The notes below the pieces were generated by a model. It was not told the origin of the DNA and ran no database searches. It saw nothing but the letters and a program-made list of their open reading frames with translations. Positions 51,901-64,000 of a DNA stretch of 64,000 nt are shown here, one piece after another (positions within the stretch are counted from its first letter, which is position 1; the number at the start of each line of letters is the position of its first letter). A program made the translations under genes and the position numbers. Origin of the DNA: Hippophae tibetana (taxonomy: Eukaryota; Streptophyta; Magnoliopsida; Rosales; Elaeagnaceae); assembly GCA_037013495.1 (NCBI GenBank), contig CM072810.1, positions 86,102,449 through 86,166,448 of the forward strand. Direction: 5' to 3'.

Positions 51901-53900
51901 TGGTTTTAGACAATATTTGTAACTTCTTGGTACATAGCAAGAAACATTCCTATAGAGGATGAACTTAATATTTCCATTCATATTTCTTTGCTTCTTACTT
52001 CTATAAGGCGTTTCGAAATTAGATTCTTAGGAGGAAAGCGATAACCAAATTTAATTTCAATACAGTGCATTCCAACATAACTAGAATAATTTATTAATAA
52101 GTTAAGAATATTGATGCCATAAATGAGTTAAAAATGTAAATTATTTATCTCATATATAAAATAATCAACATAATTTCAAACGTTTGTAAGTAGGCATTTT
52201 AAGACGTAATAAATTCCACTTAAATATATAATAATTACAATGATATAAAATTTGGAGTAATGTTTCCCCTACTATTCTTTTGTAAAATTGACATTAGAAA
52301 ATGTTTAAGCTTTCTTTTCCACTTATTGCTTTTTCCTAATGTTTATCATTATTTTGTTTTCTTTTTAAGTCTTAATACCCACCACAAGCATATTCATGTG
52401 AATTATATTATCTATCTCCACAATGAAAAAAACTGATGGTTAGAGGTGGTTTTAGACAATATTTGTAACTTCTTGGTACATAGCAAGAAACATTCCTATA
52501 GAGGATGAACTTAATATTTCCATTCATATTTCTTTGCTTCTTACTTCTATAAGGCGTTTCGAAATTAGATTCTTAGGGGGAAAGCGATAACCAAATTGAA
52601 TTAAAATACGGTGGATTCCAACATAACCAGAATAACTTATTAATAAGTTAAGAATATTGATGCCATAAATGAGTTAAAAATGTAAATTATTTATCTCTTA
52701 TATAAAATAATCAACAAAATTTTAAACGTTTGTAAGTAGGAATTTTAAGATGTAATAAATTCCACTTAAATATATAATAATTACAATGATATAAAATTTG
52801 GAGTAATGTTTCCCCTACTATTCTTTTGTAAAATTGACATTAGAAAGTGTTTAAGCTTTCTTTTCCACTTATTGCTTTTTCCTAATGTTTATCATTATTT
52901 TGTTTTCTTTTTAAGTCTTAATACCCACCACAGGCATATTCATGTGAATTATATTATCTATCTTCCTAATGAAAAAAGGTGATTGATGGAGATTGTTTTA
53001 GACTATATTTGTAACTTCTGTGTACGTAGCAAGAAACATTCCTATAGAGGATGAACTTAATATTTCCATTCATATTTCTTTGCTTCTTACTTCTATAAGG
53101 CGTTTCGAAATTAGATTCTTAGGGGGAAAGCGATAACCAAATTGAATTAAAATACGGTGGATTCCAACATAACCAGAATAACTTATTAATAAGTTAAGAA
53201 TATTGATGCCATAAATGAGTTAAAAATGTAAATTATTTAGCTCTTATATAAAATAATCAACAAAATTTCAAACGTTTGTAATTTTCCATTTTAAGACGTA
53301 ATAAATTCAATTTAAATAAATAATAATTACAAAGATATAAAATTTGGAGTAATGTTTCCCCTACTATTCTTTTGTGAAATTGACATTAGAAAATGTTTAA
53401 GCTTTCTTTTCCACTTATTGCTTTTTCCTAATGTTTATCATTATTTTGTTTTCTTTTTAAGTCCTAATATCCACCACAAGCATATTCATGAGAATTATAT
53501 TATCTATCTCCACAATGAAAAAAGCTGATGGTTGGAGGTGGTTTTAGACAATATTTGTAACTTCTTGGTACATAGCAAGAAACATTCCTATAGAGGATGA
53601 ACTTAATATTTCCATTCATATTTCTTTGCTTCTTACTTCTATAAGGCGTTTCGAAATTAGATTCTTAGGGGGAAAGCGATAACCAAATTGAATTAAAATA
53701 CGGTGGATTCCAACATAACCAGAATAACTTATTAATAAGTTAAGAATATTGATGCCATAAATGAGTTAAAAATTTAAATTATTTATCTCTTATATAAAAT
53801 AATCAACAAAATTTTAAACGTTTGTAAGTAGGAATTTTAAGATGTAATAAATTCCACTTAAATATATAATAATTACAATGATATAAAATTTGGAGTAATG
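48987..53900 (+). repeat. Nine monomers A-B-E-B-B-A-A'-B-A
   Basis: The first six (48987-52262) match 56631-59906 at an offset of 7644 bp (14 monomers), sharing TTTTTTAATAATG, TAATGAACAAAATTTC and ACTTTTATAAGG. The B monomers at 50625 and 52809 begin with GAAAGTGTTTAAG and GACATTAG, like some A monomers, and are A/B hybrids. Confidence 0.8.
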
Positions 53901-56900
53901 TTTCCCCTACTATTCTTTTGTAAAATTGACATTAGAAAGTGTTTAAGCTTTCTTTTCCACTTATTGCTTTTTCCTAATGTTTATCATTATTTTGTTTTCT
54001 TTTTAAGTCTTAATACCCACCACAGGCATATTCATGTGAATTATATTATCTATCTTCCTAATGAAAAAAGGAGATTGATGGAGATTGTTTTAGACTATAT
54101 TTGTAACTTCTTGGTACGTAGCAAGAAACATTCCTATAGAGGATGAACTTAATATTTCCATTCATATTTCTTTGCTTCTTACTTCCATAAGGCGTTTCGA
54201 AATTAGATTCTTAGGGGGAAAGCGATAACCAAATTGAATTAAAATACGGTGGATTCCAACATAACCAGAATAACTTATTAATAAGTTAAGAATATTGATG
54301 CCATAAATGAGTTAAAAATGTAAATTATTTAGCTCTTATATAAAATAATCAACAAAATTTCAAACGTTTGTAATTTTCCATTTTAAGACGTAATAAATTC
54401 AATTTAAATATATAATAATTATAATGATATAAAATTTGGAGTAATGTTTCCCCTACTATTCTTTTGTAAAATTAACATTAGAAAATGTTTAAGCTTTCTT
54501 TTCCACTTATTGCTTTTTCCTAATGTTTATCATTATATTGTTTTCTTTTTAAGTCTTAATACCCACCACAGGCATATTCATGTGAATTATATTATCTATC
54601 TTCCTAATGAAAAAAGGTGATTGATGGAGATTGTTTTAGACTATATTTGTAACTTCTTGGTACGTAGCAAGAAACATTTCTATAGAGGATGAGCTTAATA
54701 TTTCCATTCATATTTCTTTGCTTCTTACTTTTATAAGGCGTTTCGAAATTAGATTCTTACGGGGAAATTGATAACCAAATTTAATTTCAATACAGTGCAT
54801 TCCAACATAACCAGAATAACTTATTAATAAGTTAAGAATATTGATGCCATAAATGAGTTAAAAATTTAAATTATTTATCTCTTATATAAAATAATCAACA
54901 AAATTTCAAACGTTTGTAATTTGGCATTTTAAGACGTAATAAATTCAATTTAAATATATAATAATTACAATGATATAAAATTTGGAGTAATGTTTCCCCT
55001 ACTATTCTTTTGTAAAATTGACATTAGAAAATGTTTAAGCTTTCTTTCCCACTTATTGCTTTTTCCTAATGTTTATCATTATTTTGTTTTCTTTTTAAGT
55101 CTTAATACCCACCACAAGCATATTCATGTGAATTATATTATCTATCTCCACAATGAAAAAAGCTGATGGTTGGAGGTGGTTTTAGACAATATTTGTAACT
55201 TCTTGGTACATAGCAAAAAACATTCCTATAGAGGATGAACTTAATATTTCCATTCATATTTCTTTGCTTCTTACTTCTATAAGGCGTTTCGAAATTAGAT
55301 TCTTAGGGGGAAAGCGATAACCAAATTGAATTAAAATACGGTGGATTCCAACATAACCAGAATAACTTATTAATAAGTTAAGAATATTGATGCCATAAAT
55401 GAGTTAAAAATGTAAATTATTTATCTCTTATATAAAATAATCAACATAATTTCAAACATTTGTAATTTGGCATTTTAAGACGTAATAAATTCAATTTAAA
55501 TAAATAATAATTACAATGATATAAAATTTGGAGTAATGTTTCCCCTACTATTCTTTTGTAAAATTGACATTAGAAAATGTTTAAGCTTTCTTTTCCACTT
55601 ATTGTTTTTTCCTAATGTTTATCATTATTTTGTTTTCTTTTTAAGTCTTAATACCCACCACAAGCATATTCATGTGAATTATATTATCTATCTCCACAAT
55701 GAAAAAAGCTGATGGTTGGAGGTGGTTTTAGACAATATTTATAACTTCTTGGTACATAGCAAGAAACATTCCTATAGAGGATGAACTTAATATTTTCATT
55801 CATATTTCTTTGCTTCTTACTTCTATAAGGCGTTTCAAAATTAGATTCTTAGGAGGAAAGCGATAACCAAATTTAATTTCAATACGGTGGATTCCAACAT
55901 AACCAGAATAACTTATTAATAAGTTAAGAATATTGATGCCATAAATGAGTTAAAAATGTAAATTATTTATCTCTTATATAAAATAATCAACAAAATTTCA
56001 AACGTTTGTAATTTTCCATTTTAAGACGTAATAAATTCAATTTAAATATATAATAATTATAATGATATAAAATTTGGAGTAATGTTTCCCCTACTATTCT
56101 TTTGTAAAATTAACATTAGAAAATGTTTAAGCTTTCTTTTCCACTTATAGTTTTTTCCTAATGTTTATCATTATATTGTTTTCTTTTTAAGTCTTAATAC
56201 CCACCCCGGGCATATTCATGTGAATTATATTATCTATCTTCATAATGAAAAAAGGTGATGGAGGGAGATTGTTTTAGACTATATTTGTAACTTCTTGGTA
56301 CGTAGCAAGAAACATTTCTATAGAGGATGAGCTTAATATTTCCATTGATATTTCTTTGCTTCTTACTTCTATAAGGCGTTTCGAAATTAGATTCTTACGG
56401 GGAAATTGATAACCAAATTTAATTTCAATACAGTGCATTCCAACATAACCAGAATAACTTATTAATAAGTTAAGAATATTGATGCCATAAATGAGTTAAA
56501 AATTTAAATTATTTATCTCTTATATAAAATAATCAACATAATTTCAAACATTTGTAATTTGCCATTTTAAGACGTAATAAATTCAATTTAAATAAATAAT
56601 AATTACAAAGATATAAAATTTGGAGTAATGTTTCCCCTACTATTCTTTTGTAAAATTGACATTAGAAAATGTTTAAGCTTTCTTTTCCACTTATTGCTTT
56701 TTCCTAATGTTTATCATTATTTTGTTTTCTTTTTAAGTCCTAATATCCACCACAATCATATTCATGAGAATTATATTATCTATCTCCACAATGAAAAAAG
56801 CTGATGGTTGGAGGTGGTTTTAGACAATATTTGTAACTTCTTGGTACATAGCAAGAAACATTCCTATAGAGGATGAACTTAATATTTCCATTCATATTTC

Positions 56901-59900
56901 TTTGCTTCTTACTTCTATAAGGTGTTTGGAAATTAGATTCTTAGGGGGAAAGCGATAACCAAATTTAATTTCAATACGGTGCATTCCAACATAACTAGAA
57001 TAACTTATTAATAAGTTAAGAATATTGATGCCATAAATGAGTTAAAAATTTAAATTATTTCTCTCTTATATAAAATAATCAACAAAATTTCAAACGTTTG
57101 TAAGTAGGCATTTTAAGACGTAAAAAATTCCACTTAAATATATAATAATTACAATGATATAAAATTTGGAGTAATGTTTCCCCTACTATTCTTTTGTAAA
57201 ATTGACATTAGAAAATGTTTAAGCTTTCTTTTCCACTTATTGCTTTTTCCTAATGTTTATCATTATATTGTTTTCTTTTTAAGTCTTAATACCCACCACA
57301 GGCATATTCATGTGAATTATATTATCTATCTTCCTAATGAAAAAAGGTGATTGATGGAGATTGTTTTAGACTATATTTGTAACTTCTTGGTACGTAGCAA
57401 GAAACATTTCTATAGAGGATGAGCTTAATATTTCCATTCATATTTCTTTGCTTCTTACTTCTATAAGGCGTTTCGAAATTAGATTCTTACGGGGAAATTG
57501 ATAACCAAATTTAATTTCAATACAGTGCATTCCAACATAACCAGAATAACTTATTAATAAGTTAAGAATATTGATGCCATAAATGAGTTAAAAATTTAAA
57601 TTATTTATCTCTTATATAAAATAATCAACAAAATTTCAAACGTTTGTAATTTGGCATTTTAAGACGTAATAAGTTCAATTTAAATATATAATAATTACAA
57701 TGATATAAAATTTGGAGTAATGTTTCCCCTACTATTCTTTTGTAAAATTAACATTAGAAAATGTTTAAGCTTTCTTTTCCACTTATTGTTTTTTAATAAT
57801 GTTTATCATTATATTGTTTTCTTTTTAAGTCTTAATACCCACCCCGGGCATATTCATGTGAATTATATTATCTATCTTCCTAATGAAAAAAGGTGATGGA
57901 GGGAGATTGTTTTAGACTATATTTGTAACTTCTTGGTACGTAGCAAGAAACATTTCTATAGAGGATGAGCTTAATATTTCCATTGATATTTCTTTGCTTC
58001 TTACTTCTATAAGGCGTTTCAAAATTAGATGCTTAGGGGGAAATTGATAACCAAAATTAATTTCAATACAGTGCATTCCAACATAACCAGAATAACTTAT
58101 TAATAAGTTAAGAATATTGATGCCATAAATGAGTTAAAAATTTAAATTATTTATCTCTTATATAAAATAATCAACAAAATTTTAAACGTTTGTAAGTAGG
58201 AATTTTAAGATGTAATAAATTCCACTTAAATATATAATAATTACAATGATATAAAATTTGGAGTAATGTTTCCCCTACTATTATTTTGTAAAATTGACAT
58301 TAGAAAGTGTTTAAGCTTTCTTTTCCACTTATTGCTTTTTCCTAATGTTTATCATTATTTTGTTTTCTTTTTAAGTCTTAATACCCACCACAGGCATATT
58401 CATGTGAATTATATTATCTATCTTCCTAATGAAAAAAGGTGATTGATGGAGATTGTTTTAGACTATATTTGTAACTTCTTGGTACGTAGCAAGAAACATT
58501 CCTATAGAGGATGAACTTAATATTTCCATTCATATTTCTTTGCTTCTTACTTCTATAAGGCGTTTCGAAATTAGATTCTTAGGGGGAAAGCGATAACCAA
58601 ATTGAATTAAAATACGGTGGATTCCAACATAACCAGAATAACTTATTAATAAGTTAAGAATATTGATGCCATAAATGAGTTAAAAATGTAAATTATTTAG
58701 CTCTTATATAAAATAATCAACAAAATTTCAAACGTTTGTAATTTTCCATTTTAAGACGTAATAAATTCAATTTAAATATATAATAATTATAATGATATAA
58801 AATTTGGAGTAATGTTTCCCCTACTATTCTTTTGTAAAATTAACATTAGAAAATGTTTAAGCTTTCTTTTCCACTTATTGCTTTTTCCTAATGTTTATCA
58901 TTATATTGTTTTCTTTTTAAGTCTTAATACCCACCACAGGCATATTCATGTGAATTATATTATCTATCTTCCTAATGAAAAAAGGTGATTGATGGAGATT
59001 GTTTTAGACTATATTTGTAACTTCTTGGTACGTAGCAAGAAACATTTCTATAGAGGATGAGCTTAATATTTCCATTCATATTTCTTTGCTTCTTACTTTT
59101 ATAAGGCGTTTCGAAATTAGATTCTTACGGGGAAATTGATAACCAAATTTAATTTCAATACAGTGCATTCCAACATAACCAGAATAACTTATTAATAAGT
59201 TAAGAATATTGATGCCATAAATGAGTTAAAAATTTAAATTATTTATCTCTTATATAAAATAATGAACAAAATTTCAAACGTTTGTAATTTGGCATTTTAA
59301 GACGTAATAAATTCAATTTAAATATATAATAATTACAATGATATAAAATTTGGAGTAATGTTTCCCCTACTATTCTTTTGTAAAATTGACATTAGAAAAT
59401 GTTTAAGCTTTCTTTCCCACTTATTGCTTTTTCCTAATGTTTATCATTATTTTGTTTTCTTTTTAAGTCTTAATACCCACCACAAGCATATTCATGTGAA
59501 TTATATTATCTATCTCCACAATGAAAAAAGCTGATGGTTGGAGGTGGTTTTAGACAATATTTGTAACTTCTTGGTACATAGCAAGAAACATTCCTATAGA
59601 GGATGAACTTAATATTTCCATTCATATTTCTTTGCTTCTTACTTCTATAAGGCGTTTCGAAATTAGATTCTTAGGGGGAAAGCGATAACCAAATTGAATT
59701 AAAATACGGTGGATTCCAACATAACCAGAATAACTTATTAATAAGTTAAGAATATTGATGCCATAAATGAGTTAAAAATGTAAATTATTTATCTCTTATA
59801 TAAAATAATCAACAAAATTTTAAACGTTTGTAAGTAGGAATTTTAAGATGTAATAAATTCCACTTAAATATATAATAATTACAATGATATAAAATTTGGA

Positions 59901-60452
59901 GTAATGTTTCCCCTACTATTCTTTTGTAAAATTGACATTAGAAAGTGTTTAAGCTTTCTTTTCCACTTATTGCTTTTTCCTAATGTTTATCATTATTTTG
60001 TTTTCTTTTTAAGTCTTAATACCCACCACAGGCATATTCATGTGAATTATATTATCTATCTTCCTAATGAAAAAAGGTGATTGATGGAGATTGTTTTAGA
60101 CTATATTTGTAACTTCTTGGTACGTAGCAAGAAACATTCCTATAGAGGATGAACTTAATATTTCCATTCATATTTCTTTGCTTCTTACTTCTATAAGGCG
60201 TTTCGAAATTAGATTCTTAGGGGGAAAGCGATAACCAAATTGAATTAAAATACGGTGGATTCCAACATAACCAGAATAACTTATTAATAAGTTAAGAATA
60301 TTGATGCCATAAATGAGTTAAAAATTTAAATTATTTATCTCTTATATAAAATAATCAACAAAATTTTAAACGTTTGTAAGTAGGAATTTTAAGATGTAAT
60401 AAATTCCACTTAAATATATAATAATTACAATGATATAAAATTTGGAGTAATG
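53901..60452 (+). repeat. 12-monomer segment with repeats at 6552 and 6006 bp offsets
   Basis: The order is B B A A D A B E B B A B. Its first monomers recur at 60453 with a 6552-bp offset, shown by the shared rare marks AAAGGAGATTGATGG (54067 and 60619) and ACTTCCATAAGG (54181 and 60733). Its later D A B E part (56085-58268) recurs at 62091-64000 with a 6006-bp offset, shown by CACAATCATATTC (56751 and 62757) and ATAAGGTGTTTGG. The change of offset means one monomer was lost or gained between the copies. Confidence 0.85.
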
Positions 60453-63400
60453 TTTCCCCTACTATTCTTTTGTAAAATTGACATTAGAAAGTGTTTAAGC
60501 TTTCTTTTCCACTTATTGCTTTTTCCTAATGTTTATCATTATTTTGTTTTCTTTTTAAGTCTTAATACCCACCACAGGCATATTCATGTGAATTATATTA
60601 TCTATCTTCCTAATGAAAAAAGGAGATTGATGGAGATTGTTTTAGACTATATTTGTAACTTCTTGGTACGTAGCAAGAAACATTCCTATAGAGGATGAAC
60701 TTAATATTTCCATTCATATTTCTTTGCTTCTTACTTCCATAAGGCGTTTCGAAATTAGATTCTTAGGGGGAAAGCGATAACCAAATTGAATTAAAATACG
60801 GTGGATTCCAACATAACCAGAATAACTTATTAATAAGTTAAGAATATTGATGCCATAAATGAGTTAAAAATGTAAATTATTTAGCTCTTATATAAAATAA
60901 TCAACAAAATTTCAAACGTTTGTAATTTTCCATTTTAAGACGTAATAAATTCAATTTAAATATATAATAATTATAATGATATAAAATTTGGAGTAATGTT
61001 TCCCCTACTATTCTTTTGTAAAATTAACATTAGAAAATGTTTAAGCTTTCTTTTCCACTTATTGCTTTTTCCTAATGTTTATCATTATATTGTTTTCTTT
61101 TTAAGTCTTAATACCCACCACAGGCATATTCATGTGAATTATATTATCTATCTTCCTAATGAAAAAAGGTGATTGATGGAGATTGTTTTAGACTATATTT
61201 GTAACTTCTTGGTACGTAGCAAGAAACATTTCTATAGAGGATGAGCTTAATATTTCCATTCATATTTCTTTGCTTCTTACTTTTATAAGGCGTTTCGAAA
61301 TTAGATTCTTACGGGGAAATTGATAACCAAATTTAATTTCAATACAGTGCATTCCAACATAACCAGAATAACTTATTAATAAGTTAAGAATATTGATGCC
61401 ATAAATGAGTTAAAAATTTAAATTATTTATCTCTTATATAAAATAATCAACAAAATTTCAAACGTTTGTAATTTGGCATTTTAAGACGTAATAAATTCAA
61501 TTTAAATATATAATAATTACAATGATATAAAATTTGGAGTAATGTTTCCCCTACTATTCTTTTGTAAAATTGACATTAGAAAATGTTTAAGCTTTCTTTC
61601 CCACTTATTGCTTTTTCCTAATGTTTATCATTATTTTGTTTTCTTTTTAAGTCTTAATACCCACCACAAGCATATTCATGTGAATTATATTATCTATCTC
61701 CACAATGAAAAAAGCTGATGGTTGGAGGTGGTTTTAGACAATATTTATAACTTCTTGGTACATAGCAAGAAACATTCCTATAGAGGATGAACTTAATATT
61801 TTCATTCATATTTCTTTGCTTCTTACTTCTATAAGGCGTTTCAAAATTAGATTCTTAGGAGGAAAGCGATAACCAAATTTAATTTCAATACGGTGGATTC
61901 CAACATAACCAGAATAACTTATTAATAAGTTAAGAATATTGATGCCATAAATGAGTTAAAAATGTAAATTATTTATCTCTTATATAAAATAATCAACAAA
62001 ATTTCAAACGTTTGTAATTTTCCATTTTAAGACGTAATAAATTCAATTTAAATATATAATAATTATAATGATATAAAATTTGGAGTAATGTTTCCCCTAC
62101 TATTCTTTTGTAAAATTAACATTAGAAAATGTTTAAGCTTTCTTTTCCACTTATAGTTTTTTCCTAATGTTTATCATTATATTGTTTTCTTTTTAAGTCT
62201 TAATACCCACCCCGGGCATATTCATGTGAATTATATTATCTATCTTCATAATGAAAAAAGGTGATGGAGGGAGATTGTTTTAGACTATATTTGTAACTTC
62301 TTGGTACGTAGCAAGAAACATTTCTATAGAGGATGAGCTTAATATTTCCATTGATATTTCTTTGCTTCTTACTTCTATAAGGCGTTTCGAAATTAGATTC
62401 TTACGGGGAAATTGATAACCAAATTTAATTTCAATACAGTGCATTCCAACATAACCAGAATAACTTATTAATAAGTTAAGAATATTGATGCCATAAATGA
62501 GTTAAAAATTTAAATTATTTATCTCTTATATAAAATAATCAACATAATTTCAAACATTTGTAATTTGCCATTTTAAGACGTAATAAATTCAATTTAAATA
62601 AATAATAATTACAAAGATATAAAATTTGGAGTAATGTTTCCCCTACTATTCTTTTGTAAAATTGACATTAGAAAATGTTTAAGCTTTCTTTTCCACTTAT
62701 TGCTTTTTCCTAATGTTTATCATTATTTTGTTTTCTTTTTAAGTCCTAATATCCACCACAATCATATTCATGAGAATTATATTATCTATCTCCACAATGA
62801 AAAAAGCTGATGGTTGGAGGTGGTTTTAGACAATATTTGTAACTTCTTGGTACATAGCAAGAAACATTCCTATAGAGGATGAACTTAATATTTCCATTCA
62901 TATTTCTTTGCTTCTTACTTCTATAAGGTGTTTGGAAATTAGATTCTTAGGGGGAAAGCGATAACCAAATTTAATTTCAATACGGTGCATTCCAACATAA
63001 CTAGAATAACTTATTAATAAGTTAAGAATATTGATGCCATAAATGAGTTAAAAATTTAAATTATTTCTCTCTTATATAAAATAATCAACAAAATTTCAAA
63101 CGTTTGTAAGTAGGCATTTTAAGACGTAAAAAATTCCACTTAAATATATAATAATTACAATGATATAAAATTTGGAGTAATGTTTCCCCTACTATTCTTT
63201 TGTAAAATTGACATTAGAAAATGTTTAAGCTTTCTTTTCCACTTATTGCTTTTTCCTAATGTTTATCATTATATTGTTTTCTTTTTAAGTCTTAATACCC
63301 ACCACAGGCATATTCATGTGAATTATATTATCTATCTTCCTAATGAAAAAAGGTGATTGATGGAGATTGTTTTAGACTATATTTGTAACTTCTTGGTACG

Positions 63401-64000
63401 TAGCAAGAAACATTTCTATAGAGGATGAGCTTAATATTTCCATTCATATTTCTTTGCTTCTTACTTCTATAAGGCGTTTCGAAATTAGATTCTTACGGGG
63501 AAATTGATAACCAAATTTAATTTCAATACAGTGCATTCCAACATAACCAGAATAACTTATTAATAAGTTAAGAATATTGATGCCATAAATGAGTTAAAAA
63601 TTTAAATTATTTATCTCTTATATAAAATAATCAACAAAATTTCAAACGTTTGTAATTTGGCATTTTAAGACGTAATAAGTTCAATTTAAATATATAATAA
63701 TTACAATGATATAAAATTTGGAGTAATGTTTCCCCTACTATTCTTTTGTAAAATTAACATTAGAAAATGTTTAAGCTTTCTTTTCCACTTATTGTTTTTT
63801 AATAATGTTTATCATTATATTGTTTTCTTTTTAAGTCTTAATACCCACCCCGGGCATATTCATGTGAATTATATTATCTATCTTCCTAATGAAAAAAGGT
63901 GATGGAGGGAGATTGTTTTAGACTATATTTGTAACTTCTTGGTACGTAGCAAGAAACATTTCTATAGAGGATGAGCTTAATATTTCCATTGATATTTCTT
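60453..64000 (+). repeat. Last monomers of the window, B B A D A B E (partial)
   Basis: Monomers start at 60453, 60999, 61545, 62091, 62637, 63183 and 63729; the last is cut by the window edge. They repeat parts of the preceding 12-monomer segment as described there. The array therefore continues to the right of the window. Confidence 0.9.

Larger units (their letters stand above)
8589..64000 (+). repeat. Satellite array, right segment (about 101.5 monomers of 546 bp)
   Basis: This is uninterrupted head-to-tail satellite in one orientation to the window edge. Monomers counted from TTTCCCC start at 8591, 9137, 9683 and so on; from 34245 to 63729 every step is 546 bp. Type letters refer to monomer positions of about 150-185: A has CTCCACAATG then GCTGATGGTTGG; A' has AACTGATGGTTAG; B has CTTCCTAATG then GGTGATTGATGG; C has CTTCCCAATG then GGTGATGGATGG; D has CTTCATAATG then GATGGAGGGAG, with TTATAGTTTTTT upstream; E is like D but has CTTCCTAATG and TTTTTTAATAATG. 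Hybrids occur. It holds no gene, LTR or unrelated insertion. Plant satellites of this kind are usually heterochromatic; a centromeric role cannot be judged from sequence. Confidence 0.97.

Noticed and set aside
2171-64000. CRISPR-like or phage-type repeat array
   Set aside because: The repeats are 546 bp with no spacers, every base belongs to the repeat, and the context is a plant retrotransposon.
2171-64000. CENP-B box or a known centromeric motif in the monomer
   Set aside because: I saw no sequence close to the CENP-B box. The AT-rich palindrome alone is not evidence of centromere function.
1-64000. Host protein-coding genes, rRNA or tRNA genes
   Set aside because: Outside the LTRs all sequence belongs to the satellite, and no exon-like reading frame, tRNA cloverleaf or rRNA segment is visible. 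The tRNA-Asp match at 105-122 is only the 18-base primer-binding site.

Overview
The window looks like a piece of plant nuclear heterochromatin. Almost all of it is one AT-rich satellite family with a 546-bp monomer, repeated head-to-tail about 110 times on one strand. It is interrupted by two copies of a long terminal repeat (LTR) from a retrotransposon. I see no host protein gene, rRNA, tRNA or CRISPR array. The plant assignment rests on three things: the primer-binding site matches a plant tRNA-Asp 3' end, the LTR carries a TATA/TGACGTCA/G-box promoter, and the satellite has a large higher-order structure. The species and the chromosomal position (centromeric, pericentromeric or subtelomeric) cannot be read from the sequence.

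Layout. 1-128 is the start of the internal region of a minus-strand LTR retrotransposon, with its tRNA-Asp primer-binding site at 105-122. 129-2168 is that element's 5' LTR. 2169-6539 holds eight satellite monomers. 6540-8588 is a second LTR, a solo LTR with an intact 5-bp target-site duplication (TGTTT on both sides). 8589-64000 is uninterrupted satellite, about 101.5 monomers.

The two LTRs are not independent insertions. Both end against the same TGTTT at the same monomer position, and the satellite to their right shares private variants for about 2.4 kb at an offset of 6420 bp. One insertion was therefore copied with its surrounding satellite. One copy kept at least its 5' LTR and leader; the other is now a solo LTR.

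The satellite has a mosaic higher-order repeat (HOR) structure. About five monomer types (called A to E here, by differences near monomer positions 150-185) alternate in units of 11 or 12 monomers (6.0 and 6.55 kb), with local amplifications of 2, 3 and 4 monomers. Shared private mutations mark successive rounds of unequal exchange. Monomer length is exactly 546 bp for 54 successive intervals from 34245 to 63729, while single-base deletions in the 13-30 kb part act as HOR markers. Each LTR carries a recognisable promoter and a strikingly GC- and CpG-rich block in otherwise AT-rich DNA. These are the main non-satellite signals in the window. I found no evidence of a new gene system.
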